In this document: positions 30,920-42,128 of the stretch, piece by piece | How the letters are laid out: every line of letters begins with the position of its first letter | Numbering within the stretch: position 1 is the stretch's first letter | Assembly (NCBI GenBank): GCA_922989275.2 | Contig: OV277870.1 | Coordinates: 32,670,356 to 32,734,355 of the forward strand | Length of the DNA stretch: 64,000 nucleotides | Direction of reading: 5' to 3' | From: Gari tellinella | Taxonomy: Eukaryota; Mollusca; Bivalvia; Cardiida; Psammobiidae | Position numbers and translations under genes: made by a program | Notes under the pieces: generated by a model | Databases searched by the model: none | Told to the model about the DNA's origin: nothing | The model's input: only the letters and a program-made list of their open reading frames with translations

Positions 30920-31440
30920 CTGCACACAACTTTAATCTTGGCCATAACTTTTGAACAACATGGGTTAGAGGCCTTATATTTTGTATGTGTACTCACCTCA
31001 AGAAGCTCTTGAGGTCAGTACAACTTGGGTCATGTCCTGAAAAGGTCAATGTCATTTATAGGTAAAATCCGGTGAAAAGGGAGGTAACGCATCCTATATT
31101 ATTTCAAGTGAATGGCAAGGGAGGTAACTCATCCTAACTGGCCATAACTCTTTGATCATGTGATCATTTCTTAATTTAGAAATAAGTCCTCACTATGACA
31201 TTTGACAAACCTTGTTATGACGACGACGTCCAGATGACGTCATGATACTATGGTGATGATGCATTTGAATAAGCTAGAACAAGCGTTTTTCTTTATATAT
31301 TGCAAAACAACGAAAACAAGGAGTACAATTATAGCCTGCTGTATGATTTTATTTGAAAGCCAAATGAATACATTGCAGTGACAAAAACTTGGCCGTCGGG
31401 GGCATTTGTCACTTTCTGTGACACCATTCTTGTTAGTCAT
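30920..31440. repeat. Dispersed module copy related to 24830-25345
   Basis: It shares CTCAAGAAGCTCTTGAG, AGGGAGGTAACTCATCC, GATCATGTGATCATTTCT, GACAAACCTTGTTATGAC, AGCCTGCTGTATGATTTTAT and CATTTGTCACTTTCTGTGAC with the 24-25 kb region. CTCAAGAAGCTCTTGAG is at the left here but at the right there, so the modules are circularly permuted. Confidence 0.75.
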
Positions 31441-31696
31441 CCTATTTTTATTAGTTCATCCGAGACTGTTCAAGTGAACTATAGTGATCAGTAGATGTCT
31501 GTTGTCCATCTAGCGGCCATATATTTACCCCTATCAAAATAATATTTTCTCAGGATATTCATCTTGAAGAGTTGTAGCTCCACTTTGAATATGGGTCGTA
31601 TGGAGTCAAAAAGCAGGTCAAAATGTCATATCTTAGATGATAATTTATTAAGACTCTAGGTAAAAGTACCACAATATTGTCAAAATCAAGAAGCAT

Positions 31697-31765
31697 TAAG
31701 TTATACTTATTAGTACAATTTTGCTTTTTTTCCGTCCATAGGCGAAGCCTAAATACATTTTATAT
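31697..31765. repeat. Short dispersed repeat shared with 61565-61622
   Basis: TTAGTACAATTTTGC, TTTTTCCGTCCATAGGC, AAGCCTAAATACAT and TTATATT are common to both places. TAGGCNAAGCCTA is a small palindrome in the middle. Confidence 0.75.
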
Positions 31766-32119
31766 TTTCTGGAATATTCATATCCAAGGGACATTTTATA
31801 AACTTACAACGGATAATATCATACGTAAGTTATCAAAACATGCAAATCGAGGTGCCTTCCTGGATATAAAATATTTGCTAATGTCTACCTTTGTAGACAG
31901 TAAATACACAGAATTAGACACAACTATGAGTATCATTCTTGGTATAAATGAATAATTTGTCCTGGGAACTGTTTATAATAACAATCGTCAAGTTGATATA
32001 AACCAGGCTTCGTGTAACTCTGTGTCTGAACAGGAGCGTTACTATTTGACATTTGTGCAGTGAGGTAGACATGGTGACATTCTAAATTCCCAATTAATAC
32101 TTATGTCTTCCAAGTTTAC

Positions 32120-32286
32120 GCCCCAGTTACAAATTCCGACTTCTTAGTTCCGACTTCCAAGTTCCAAGTCCCGACTCCAATGTTCTCAGTTCCAAATTCC
32201 GACTTGCATGTTTCAAGTTTCGACATTCATAATGTAAGGTCAAAGTTCCGACTTCCGAGTTCCAACTTCCAACTTCTGAGTTCTAA
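32120..32286. repeat. Minisatellite of about 12-14 bp (GTTCCGACTTCCA-like)
   Basis: Degenerate units of AGTTCCGACTTCC and AAGTTCCAACTTCC run from about 32120 to 32286. They continue after the LINE insertion at 32758-32790 (GAGTTCTAAGTTCCAACTTC). Confidence 0.75.
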
Positions 32287-32757
32287 TGAATGAATGAATG
32301 AATGGTGTTTTACGGCCCATCGACACAAAAAGGTCATTTAGAGCCGAAACAATATTTAATGAAATATGAACAATGAAATCAAATTTTAAACTATCTCATC
32401 TATTCGATTATGAAAATGTCACTCCCGATCAACAGGATTGTAAAATAAAATAAATTCGACACAAATAATCGATCTAAATAAATAATGTACTATAAAATAC
32501 TTTATAATTTGTAATAAATATTTATTTCTTTTAAAAAATCCAATATCTTAGGAATTTCAACAAATTCAAAACAGTTCCCGAAGGGAATCTGCTTGAAAGA
32601 ACCTATTTCTTATTAAGTACAAATCAACACAATCAATAAGAATGTGCTGAACTGTATAAGGTTCAAAACAAAATAAACATTCAGGTTGAACTTCACGGTT
32701 AAGTAGATAAGAATGTGTTATATAAGTATGTCCAATTTTCAATCTAGCTAGAACTAC
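32287..32757 (-). mobile_element. 5'-truncated LINE tail with 12-bp TSD
   Basis: TCTGAGTTCTAA flanks the insertion (32275-32286 and 32758-32769). The minus strand starts VVLARLKIGHTYITHSYLLN, then CLFCFEPYTVQHILIDC, the C-terminal zinc-like block. One frameshift near 32570 lets the frame continue as EFVEIPKILDFLKEINIYY before a stop. It ends with CGGCCNNNNNNC-like noncoding DNA and a (TTCA)n tail after GGGCCGTAAAACACC. The protein block and tail fit I/Nimb-type LINEs (inference). Confidence 0.85.
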
Positions 32758-33037
32758 TCTGAGTTCTAAGTTCCAACTTCCGATTTTCATCCTCAGCACA
32801 TGTATATACTATGACGGAATGGATAACTAGTCTACTTGTGAGTAATAAACAAATACTGAAGTTTAATGAAGAACAAAATTAAACCAGAAGCGTACTACTC
32901 GTGGATCTAAAGGAGCTTTTTACTGAAAAACATGTAAACATCCTACTGGGCTTAAACGTTAAAAGAAGTTTCAAGAAAGTCCCTGTCCCTTCTGGAAATT
33001 AAAATGGTAGACGTTGCGCCCAGTTTGATTATCTTGA

Positions 33038-33105
33038 TATTTGCTCTTGATATTGGTGAACTTTGGTCAGCTATTTGCTCTTGATATTGGTGAACTTTGG
33101 TCAGC
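33038..33105. repeat. Exact 34-bp tandem duplication
   Basis: TATTTGCTCTTGATATTGGT plus GAACTTTGGTCAGC occurs twice head to tail with no difference, so it is very recent or an assembly artefact. Confidence 0.9.
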
Positions 33106-33709
33106 TAGGTTCGGTCGGTCAATAGCCAATGTTTCTATTGAAATCAAATGGTTCAATGCCGTTCTTCCGTATATCAGATTTCACAAATAACCAAAGAGCA
33201 AAACAACGCGTCAAACAAGATTTAAACTAACTCCAATCAGAACCCACAAAAACGCCAAACATTTTTTTCTCAAATTAACTTGTTTGGGCTGTAAACAAAG
33301 TTTCCATTGTAAACAGTGTGGAGCCATATTAGACGCCGATTGAATCATTTTCCACTTATATAAAAATTAATTGTCAAACCTTTCAAAGAGCTGTCATTGT
33401 CTTGTTTTGTATACATCAAAGTCTTTGTCACTGTGAAAGAGCTGTGCGCCCATTATCAGTGTTTTTCCTGGAGAGCACTGGCACACGTGTTCATCCGCTC
33501 ATATATCAGTGTGTTATTGACTGATCAGTTTATTATTGTTTCCTTACTATGTATTATGATGTGTTATCACACCGTTTATAGTGGTCATGACGAGTTCAAG
33601 GGCCTTATTATTCCAGTCACCACTTACTTCAAAGGAGTTTTATTATCACTCCGTGAAGCGAACGATTTAATCCTTAACATGCTAAGCCTGAATTGGCTAA
33701 CACAATTCT
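33106..33709. other. Non-coding stretch with a lone hairpin arm
   Basis: TGTAAACAGTGTGGAGCC and AGACGCCGATT (33310-33345) are a class A left arm without a clear right arm. The open frame at 33397-33711 (104 aa) has no recognisable domain and I do not call it a gene. Confidence 0.4.
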
Positions 33710-33767
33710 AAACGGTTTGGATCCAGAACATAACAAAACGCGGCGTATTTCTGGATCTAAAATGATT
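33710..33767. repeat. Class A hairpin repeat
   Basis: AAACGGTTTGGATCCAGAA pairs with TTCTGGATCTAAAATGATT. The loop holds AACGCGGCG. The GATCCAGAA/TTCTGGATC core is perfect. Confidence 0.75.
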
Positions 33768-34569
33768 GCGACTCATACTCATATTCTTTTCAGTTTATAA
33801 AGGATAAATCTAATTGTTATTTTGTTGCACACGATATATTTGAAGCAGAAGTCAATTCCGTATAATTAGGGTTTTATATTAAGCTAGTCATTTTAATCGA
33901 CGTCTGGAAAAAAGGTGTATAAAACACTTGTCAGAGCTGTTTTACAATAACAAACAATTTTGAAAATACTCTGGATCACAACAGACATCAAGTTACATGA
34001 CATCTCTTTTCTAAACAGTTTATATAAATTCGTACGCAACTTGCAGTCGGTTTTAGATTGGTCTGGATACTTCATCAATACGCAGAGACTGCGATAGAAT
34101 ATCTTTTATTGTTAGGCGTATAAATGAACCATCTGTTAGTGTTAAAGGTTGCTTTAAGAGGCAAATAATGTTGATGCATTCTATGTACGTGATTAAAAGG
34201 GTCACAATTTTCCTTTTTAAATTAAGAATTGTGCTCCCTGATTTGTTAGTTAAATATTTGTAATATTGGCATCTATAGGACTTTTCCAAGACTACGAGTG
34301 TTTTCTATTTTTATATACATATATCACTTCCAACATATAATGTTACTTTGACAATACAAGACATGTACACTCTATATTAAGTTAACATGTCACAACCCCA
34401 ATCGTAGTGCTTATATTCCTTTACATTACAAGACTTATGTTATCTTTAAACTTAAAAGAAATAATATTAACCCATGTTACACTATGATTAGGACTTTGAC
34501 ACCTGACACCATCGACCTCAATGCACAATTTAACCACAGACCAAACGTTCGTGAATATATAACTGTCAA

Positions 34570-34880
34570 ATAATTCCACACAGGAATATAATAAGCCATG
34601 TAAGCAAAAAGTCTTAATAGTTCTCCACACAGGAATATAGTAAGCTTCGTAAGCAAAAAGACTTTATAGTTCTCCACACAGGAGTATGACATATAGCGCA
34701 GGCAAGTATCTTTAAATTTTCCACACAGGAATATATACTAAAGCACTGGCAAGTGCCTTTAAACTGTCCACGAGGGATATGACATATCACACATATTAAT
34801 GTCTAGTTTGGCTCCACACAGGACTACTATAATAATGCGTATAGCGCAATGTCTATAATACTTCCACACAGCAACAACGT
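34570..34880. repeat. Minisatellite, about 48-bp unit, seven copies
   Basis: CCACACAGGA (or variants) starts units at 34576, 34625, 34674, 34721, 34768, 34813 and 34864, with spacings of 45 to 51 bp. Early units share AATATANTAAGC, GTAAGCAAAAAG and TANTAGTTCT; later ones are more diverged. Reading frames across it are repeat by-products. Confidence 0.85.
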
Positions 34881-34979
34881 TAAGCAAGGTAGCATGGCGT
34901 CACACAGACAAGTAAATTGTCACTATCTAATCGCTCATGACATGCTTAACCACTTCACTTAATACAGTGACGTGTTTTT

Positions 34980-35790
34980 TAAAAACAGTTTGTATCCTGT
35001 TCATCACGCGGTGTCTGATACGGATATTATTGGATCCAAGTTACCATTACATATATTTTAAAATTAAGAAATAAAATCAGAAGGCATGTGGCTGACGAGT
35101 GGCTAAGATTCGCCCAAGCAATTCCGTGTTAAACAAATAAAAATAGGTTTAAAGCATAATATTATGCTTTGTGAGCAAATTTAATGAGCCAATCCATATT
35201 TTATCATTATGTTAATACAAAACATTTCGCCACTTTGATAACACATGATTCTTTAAACATGCTGAATTATAAATACGTTTTAAATCAAAGTGATATTGCT
35301 ATGGATATCAAAACTAGATTAACAAGCTTTGCTTTAGTGTTTTTACATTTCGAAAGTATATTTATCGGTGTATTCATACAAGCAGTAGTACGTATGTATC
35401 CTTAGGAAAGACGTACGTTGCCCCCATCTAAACGCAAAGAAACACAACAATAAAATGTATCAATATGTTTCATATAAAAAATAATTTAATCGTCAACGAA
35501 AAAAGATAAATTAGTTTACTATATTTGAGTGTTTACAGTAAATATACTCATAAAAACCTGACCGAAGATCTTACACGACTTTATTGCTTCCATATACGTT
35601 TTCCCGGTTTATTTTCCCCGAAGCTGTAATAAAGAGTGTCATGATTGAGTTAGATACCAAGATATACTAGGTTAGGCATGATAAATCGCTTGGCTATATA
35701 CAGCGGAACAGACGATATTCTCCTAATAAACGCGTTTACTTTATAACTATTACGTATTTCCACTGCTAACCGTTTCAGTTCAGATTAGAC
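34980..35790. other. Non-coding stretch with a weak class A trace
   Basis: AAACAGTTTGTATCCTG and GCGGTGTCTGATAC (34984-35022) recall class A arms. The rest shows nothing recognisable. Confidence 0.35.
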
Positions 35791-35796
35791 ACCGTG

Positions 35797-35860
35797 TAGA
35801 CGTTAGTTTGGGTTACCCGGCGTCTGATCAGGCTCCAAAATGTTTGCCACACAGATTAAA
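35797..35860. repeat. Class A repeat (asymmetric)
   Basis: The right arm GGCGTCTGATCAGGCTCC then AAAATGTTTGCCAC is well kept. The left arm (GTGTAGACG, TTTGGG) is degraded. Confidence 0.6.
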
Positions 35861-35939
35861 AACACAATCAACAAGAATATCGTTCCAAACGATGGATGCT
35901 CCCCAGAAAGAAAACCCCCAAGGTATAGCATGTTTAGTA

Positions 35940-36675
35940 GGTGAATACAGTATCAAGTTTCACCAACTTATGATGTAATGTTCAGGAGATAATTATGCTT
36001 CAGACAAAATTAATGTTTTGGTGAAAAAAGGTTGAAGATTCAATATTTGGAGATGACAGAGTTATAATTATTGTGTAATACTTCTTTTTATCATTCTCTA
36101 ACACATAATCAAGTTTCATCAAGTAACAGTGCTCCAGAAAATTTGATTTTTTATAAGAAAAGGGAGATAATTCAATATTGAGAGATGGCAGAGTTATGGT
36201 TCTTGTGTACTGCACCTCCTCATGTCATCATCTATCGCTGTATCAAATTTCATTGACTTACGGCGTAACAGTCTAGAGATATGCTCCGGACAAAATTATT
36301 TTTTTTACAAGAGAAAGAGAGATATATCAATATTGGGAGATGACAGAGTTACGGTTCCTGTAGTCTGTACTTCCTTCTGTCATCCTCTATCACTGTAACA
36401 AGTTTATTCAATTTACGGTGTAACAGTCCAGAGATATGCTTCGGACAAAATATCCTGACAAATTTTATTTTTTATGAGAAAAAGGGGAGATAATTCAATA
36501 TTGGGAAATGACAGGGTTGACGGCCAGGTTAATGTTTTTCAATTATGGGGCTAAGAATTTTAGCCACGTAAGTACCCTCTCGTAAGCACGGACAGACGGA
36601 CGGACGGATAGACAGACAGACAGACAGACGGACGGACGGACAAAGCGGCGACTATATGCTCCCACCTAAAGGGGA
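35940..36675. repeat. Tandem units (135-168 bp) ending in a GACG/GACA microsatellite
   Basis: CAATATTNGGAGATGACAGA starts units near 36036, 36171, 36327 and 36495. Between them lie ATATGCTNCGGACAAAAT and GAGAAAGGGGAGAT-like blocks. The right edge is (GACG)n(GACA)n at 36590-36645, then GCGGCGACTATATGCTCCCA and AGGGGAGCATA. The last two form a TATGCTCCC/GGGGAGCATA inverted pair. This is a widespread molluscan module type. There are no genes. Confidence 0.75.
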
Positions 36676-37594
36676 GCATAAAAATGTCAAAATTGTTTTA
36701 ATTTTCTACAACTAAATGCAATGCGTTTGCGTTTCGTTTTCGCATAAACGGAACATAATGTCTTCTCCAGTGGAACTACAGTACAGTAGGAGATTTTGTT
36801 ATTTTCTGTTTGAACAAAACTAAATGCTAAGGTTTTTTCTTAGTGGTTAACTAATCGGAGCTTAATGCGGGTTAATTAAAAAAATGGTATTGCAAACATC
36901 TCGACACGGAATGTCATTAAATACATAAAAACCTGGTACTTGAAAGCATTGAGGAATTCTTCAAATATGATTGGCATATAGTTTTGGATCTGCTTAGAAA
37001 AGGAGTTATTCAAATGATGCTTTATGTTGTAATTATACGATGATGTCATACTTTATTAATACAAGTACAAAAAGCGATGTTTACTAGCTTATACTTTAAC
37101 AGTATTGGTGTTAACTGCTATAAACAGTTTTAAAATAAAGTAATGCACCAGATATCAAGTTTCATGTCAATATGTACATTAAAAATGGCAAATTTAGATG
37201 TGTGAACGAACGCGCAGACAGTTACGCTGAACGGGGTGCTCATGACGTTGATTTTGAGAACTGCACACACTTTCATGAAAATATTTCTTCTAATGTTTTC
37301 GATGGTATCATTCATTTTCCAAAGTAAACATTTTCAAGAAATCAGGACAAACATTATTATCCCCTTTTTACCAGAACTCGCCTTTTCGAAGAGTTGAACA
37401 GCTTATTCTTATTATTAACTTACTCTGATAAACAGAAGTGAGTGCTTAATTATTTTTTTTTCAGTTCAATATTTTATTATCTCCATGAATAGGTGTGGGT
37501 CGGGGATCCATCCCACTCTACACCTTACAATACCTTACAATACACGTGACATATTTCAGCCTATAATATATCGAACATAATGTTTGTGTGCATA
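36676..37594. other. Non-coding stretch with a class A tail fragment
   Basis: ACTAAATGCAATGCGTTTGCG then TTTCG (about 36711-36740) matches the tail that follows class A hairpins. Otherwise nothing is recognised. Confidence 0.35.
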
Positions 37595-37764
37595 CAGTCG
37601 AAACTCAATATTTCGAACTCGTGATAGTTCGAACAGACATATATTTTAATGTCAAAACGTGGCATAGTCACATTTTAGCTTTGAAATACGGGATTGTTCG
37701 AGTTGTAAAATCGATTAAGGCGAAAGGTCGATTTAATCATGTTCTAAGTATCGAGTTTCCACTG
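37595..37764. mobile_element. 170-bp MITE with TA target duplication (mariner/Tigger-like)
   Basis: CAGTCGAAACTCAATATTTC then GAAC at the left is matched by the reverse complement of the right end, CAGTGGAAACTCGATACTTA then GAAC. TA flanks both sides (37593-37594, 37765-37766). Size, ends and TA duplication fit a Tc1/mariner-pogo MITE. Confidence 0.85.
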
Positions 37765-38140
37765 TAAATAATAAAAAAAACAGGAAAAAGAAAAAAGAAA
37801 AAATATTACTGAAAATAACATGATAAAGATATGAAGACTTGTGAGCGTTAGAAGTGAGCGTTAGTAAGGCTTAAGTTTTAGAAAGTGTTGTAAAGGATTG
37901 TCATTCATTTAATTTACTAGTTACGCGAAGCGCTCAGGAAATACGGAATTCAACACCGTCATACAAGCCTGTACACCCTGTCGAAATCCCGTGTAACTGA
38001 ATGTATTTCCAGTCTAGATCCAATACAATGAAGAAAGCATGCATTATCTGAGAACGTTTTACTGACTTTACCCTAAAAGTTGACACTTGAAATTGACATC
38101 AGTTCACTACTCGAAGGTTTTAAGAGCACAATATTCTATA

Positions 38141-38459
38141 CAGTTGAACTTCGATATCTCGAACTTGCATAAGTAGAATTTACCTGCATTCCTACAGTTT
38201 AATGCCATAATTTCTAAACCGCATATGTCGAACATATTCCGTATTTCAAAATTTAAAAAGTGGCAACACCACCTTTTAACTTTGGAAAACGGATACCGGT
38301 TCGATTGAAATGACATTAAATGGTCACAATCGTAGTTCGATTGTTTCCTACATGTTTACGTCATCACATTGGAATGTGAACATATTTCATGTTCATTACC
38401 GGGTTATTTCGAACTGAAAGTTCGAGGAACCAAGGACATCTACGTTTTGTGAAACACTG
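38141..38459. mobile_element. Decayed mariner/Tigger-like MITE
   Basis: CAGTTGAACTTCGATATCTC then GAACTT begins after TA. The other end, read in reverse complement, starts CAGTGTTTCAC with CCTCGAACTTTC inside, and is followed by TA. The inverted ends match only partly. It lies 380 bp from the 170-bp MITE and shares the TTCGA.AT.TCGAAC theme. Confidence 0.55.
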
Positions 38460-38461
38460 TA

Positions 38462-39814
38462 ACGATAAATCATTACAAATTTACGGAAATAATCAGGAGC
38501 GATTTAAAGAAGCGAAAGTTTAATGAACACGTAGGTCAGTGGCTAGGCATATCGAGTTATGTCTATTTGGGTAGGTTTGATAAACATATTGATCTAAATC
38601 TATCTTAACTCAGTGTCAATTTCATTATAAACCAGTGACAAGTGTCGTTGTTCTTCGCATTGTTAATTTCACTTCCAGTCTTTGTTTACCATGGTGACGA
38701 CGCGGGTGGGGTATTCAGGAAAAAAGCACGAAACTAGCATAAAATCGATATCTGAGGTACATGTACGCATTATGACAGATTCAAGACAGTTTTTAATTAA
38801 GATTTATTTTAATTTCGTGCTAAACAGTTGCTTAATATACAGAAAAAGACAGATTGTTTGCGCGAATTGATCGAGGAGAAAATATCTAATTAGTTACGTG
38901 GCCGTACTACCCGGCTAAATCAATGTGTACGGTCTCGTACACAGTGGTCATGTGTTCAGTTTAAGCCTATCAGAGTCAAATAATTTATGCTGACTGGAAA
39001 TAAATATTTATACAATGCTAAAAGTTGACACCGAGGCTCATATTGAGTCGAATATTAAAGATGTGGAATTAAAATTAACCTTGTTTTGATGTTTAATTCT
39101 TGACATAGATCTAATGTAAACAATTGAACCCATTGTACCGCTTCCGAATGTACACAGCTTTAGTAATGCAGTCATGGCTGTTCCTTATAGGGTACACATT
39201 ATTCGTGTTATCAACCTCTTATATGGATTAAACATACATGCGTAAGTAACAAAATGTTTATTTTATATATCAAATTACAGCAAATATATTGTAATATGAG
39301 AAATAAACTGATATTTTGCGGCGTTCAAGCGCGATTAATGGTATTAGCCGCTAATTTTCTGTTGTTTATTTCGCTTGAACGCCATAACAAAACACATAGC
39401 AACTGTCTATTTATAAAAAGATATGTTCTGTTCTGTTCTGTCTATTTATAAAAGGGCATCAGCCATGATTTCTGCATGCTGCAAACGGGATATAAACCGC
39501 TAACCTATGCCGCAAACTGAACACATAGTATATGTCATATCATAAAATAGAAAACCCAATATCATAACTACATTAATAAACAGTATGCAATAGTATCTGT
39601 ATCTGTATCTTAAAGGCCCAACGTGACTATAGATACCACAAGATGGCGCTTTTGCCAAATAAGCAATAATTTCAAACATGCTTAAAGTCAGGGACCATCT
39701 TTTCCGAATACATAATCAATACATAAGATATATACATAAGTTTTAACATTCTTCTGAGAAACTCCCGTAACGAAGCATAGCAGAAAAATCCACAGTGGAT
39801 ATATAAGAATCCCC
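38462..39814. other. Non-coding stretch, nothing recognised
   Basis: Short frames only. No element could be supported. Confidence 0.4.
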
Positions 39815-39893
39815 GGGCGAGGATCAAACCCGGGGCGCTGGCGTTTTAGTCCAATACCATAACCTCTGAGCTAAAGAGTATTCGCGTTAACTC
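39815..39893 (-). repeat. tRNA-like sequence, degenerate
   Basis: On the minus strand TAGCTCAGAGGTTATGG resembles an A box and GGTTTGATCCT a B box. An anticodon-like arm (TTGG...GCCA) lies between them, and a T stem pairs at four of five positions. The acceptor pairs at only about four of seven positions, so it is probably a SINE head or tRNA pseudogene. Confidence 0.5.
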
Positions 39894-40403
39894 AGGAGTT
39901 CGATACTGGAGATGTCTGAAAGTGTATGAAAGCAGGACAAATGTTACGGTCCTACAATTATAGTTTCTTTTCTCTCACTACAGTACAGCAAATTTAATAC
40001 GTAAAATGCTTTTAGGTAACACTACATGAGATGCGTTACGATTGTCCAACTTTAAACTTCTAGCAGTTTTCAACGATTTTTTATTCAATTCCTTTTGAAT
40101 GGTTGCTCCACCCTTCTAAACCAGAAACCTCTTTTAACCCTTTACTCAATATATCCGTCTATTACGCATTTAATTTATCTATGCACCAAAGAAAATGATT
40201 CCACTTAAAACATACTAGCATATGGTAGTTAAAGTCAGGCTTATAGTAAGGCGTCTCTTCCTTTACTTTAACCTTTTTTAAGCCGTTACTTGTCTTCAAA
40301 ACGAAGACACGGGTTGTTAGGTACATTGGTTAACAAAGTTTGCTCTGTCCTGAACGTATTACTACAGAGAAGAAAACGTTATTTCCAAATACACGAGATT
40401 ATA
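39894..40403. other. Non-coding stretch, nothing recognised
   Basis: No supported frame, repeat or RNA. Confidence 0.4.
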
Positions 40404-40475
40404 TCCATTACAAACAATTTGAAGCCATATCTGAAGCTGTGTAGCTCCGTGTCTGATTAGGCTCCATATCTTTTG
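40404..40475. repeat. Class A hairpin repeat (degenerate)
   Basis: CAAACAATTTGAAGCCATAT faces GATTAGGCTCCATATC then TTTTGTTT. GTGTAGCTCCGTGTCTG lies at the apex. It is followed by a decayed tail (AACATTTGTCATTTTTTCC) like that at 22960-23000. Confidence 0.6.
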
Positions 40476-42065
40476 TTTAAATGGTTAAAACTTATCATAA
40501 GAATATAAAAAAAACATTTGTCATTTTTTCCATTTTATTGCGCTGCTTTTTAGAAATTTCGTTTGAAACTTTAAGAAAACATTAACCTCTCCTTTACTTT
40601 ATAATTTGTATTGCATAGTTTTTGTTGACTTTCTCTCACACTTGTCCTGCGGAATTATCTTCTGCTGTTAAACTGTCGCCTGGAATTAAAATATTCAAGT
40701 AAGATTTGATGTATTTTGTTTGATTAAAGAAGGTTGAATACCAGTGTCAAACAGTAAGAATTCAGGTGAAATGTCGCGTTATGCGGCGCATGATGTGGAT
40801 CTAAATTGTTTACAAATACCAGTGAAGTGGCGATCGACAGAATAAGTATTAATTTAGTGTTGACGTGTAGCATACCCCTGCATGTTGGACGTGTGTGAGT
40901 GGCAGGTTGTAGAGAAAATTGTAGTTGTGAACATTATAAATCCATGTTCTGTCTTATTAGTAGTAGATCCTTATTTTTTTTACACAAATTAAGCGAAGCC
41001 CGTGACATAGTGAGATTTCCGAGACCCCATACACCATCAAGGCACAGTGCAATAAAATGTCGCCTTCAACAATTCTAAACATGTATTCATCTTCATTCTA
41101 TTTTTTGTAAATAGCAAATGAGCACCAAACAGGTTTAGTTTAGATCAGATGCTGGGTTACTCGGCGTCTCATCTTGAAAATAAGTTGTCACTAAATCGCC
41201 TGCAGCGTGAGGTAGTTAATTAAGTCTGATAAGCGTACCGTACTAATGAAAATCCCTTTTGTAATAACACTTGTTAGTGTTCCGATAAAATCTGATTGAC
41301 ATCCAATAGCTTCTGCGTGCAAAAAGGATAGCACTTTCTTAAACGATAAACTATAACATCGTTAAGGGCAAATACAACCACAGTAATTTGAAAAAAAAAC
41401 GTCAGCCTTACTCATTTACAACAAAGATACAACTTTTCAACGCCGAAGTCGCCTAGAGTCGACTTTGCCCACATTTTGGATCCACATCGGACGGTGCGTG
41501 ACGTAGCGTCGGAACGGGATCAAAACTGTTTGCCACTCGTATTGATATTGTAAGTCATATTCCCTTAAATCTAACTTTGAAACGATATTGCAGATAACAA
41601 TATTGATGCAGACGACAGTATGCCGGTTGGAACCTCACTATTGAATTGCCGGTAAAAGGTCTAAATCGAACGGCGTTAAAAATAGTATGCACAATATATC
41701 AATCTACGACGCCAACAGTTAATAAGACACCGAGAGCATACTGTTTTAATATAAGTGGAACAAACGATGTTTGGGCTCAAAACTGCAGCAAAAATGTTAT
41801 TAAGTTGTCAATGTTTTCTTTAAGCGCCTTTAATTTCTGTATTTTATTTATTTTATAAGGTGGCGAATACATATTCCCATCATTACCAGCAGTAGTATAG
41901 TCGTTTACATATGGTCTTTAACATTTTCATGGTGAAATAGATCGTAGAGTATTTACTATTTCATCACAATATTGTTGTGTATTTCCATATTGTCGTAAAA
42001 AAATTATCGTTTCAAAGTTAGATTTAAAGCAGTATGACTGACGAAATTTTGATATGAATGTCGAA
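40476..42065. other. Non-coding stretch with class A traces
   Basis: Isolated class A arms occur near 40783-40825 (GCGGCGCATGATGTGGATC), 41140-41180 (GATCAGATGCTGGGTTACTC) and 41505-41535 (GCGTCGGAACGGGATCAAAA then CTGTTTGCCAC). The 70-codon frame at 41646-41858 has a hydrophobic end but no recognised domain. Confidence 0.4.
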
Positions 42066-42128
42066 CAGCTTGGTTCCTAACTTCCTAATCAGACGCCGCG
42101 AAACGATTCAAACCGTTTACAAATGCGC
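42066..42128. repeat. Class A hairpin repeat
   Basis: AACAGCTTGGTTCC pairs with GATTCAAACCGTTT at most positions. AATCAGACGCCGCG lies between. It is the opposite orientation of the half-stem kept at 22904-22953. Confidence 0.6.

Noticed and set aside
33397..33711. 104-codon frame as a membrane protein gene
   Set aside because: No recognisable domain or splice context; it overlaps a class A repeat fragment.
34421..34692. Minus-strand frames with repeated CVENYK-like peptides
   Set aside because: They are by-products of the 48-bp minisatellite.
34570..34880. CRISPR array
   Set aside because: Unit and spacer sequences are both repeated, the organism is eukaryotic, and there are no cas genes; it is a minisatellite.
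41646..41858. 70-codon frame with a hydrophobic C-terminus as a GPI-anchored protein
   Set aside because: No signal peptide, no start context and no homology that I recognise; length is within chance expectation for AT-rich DNA.
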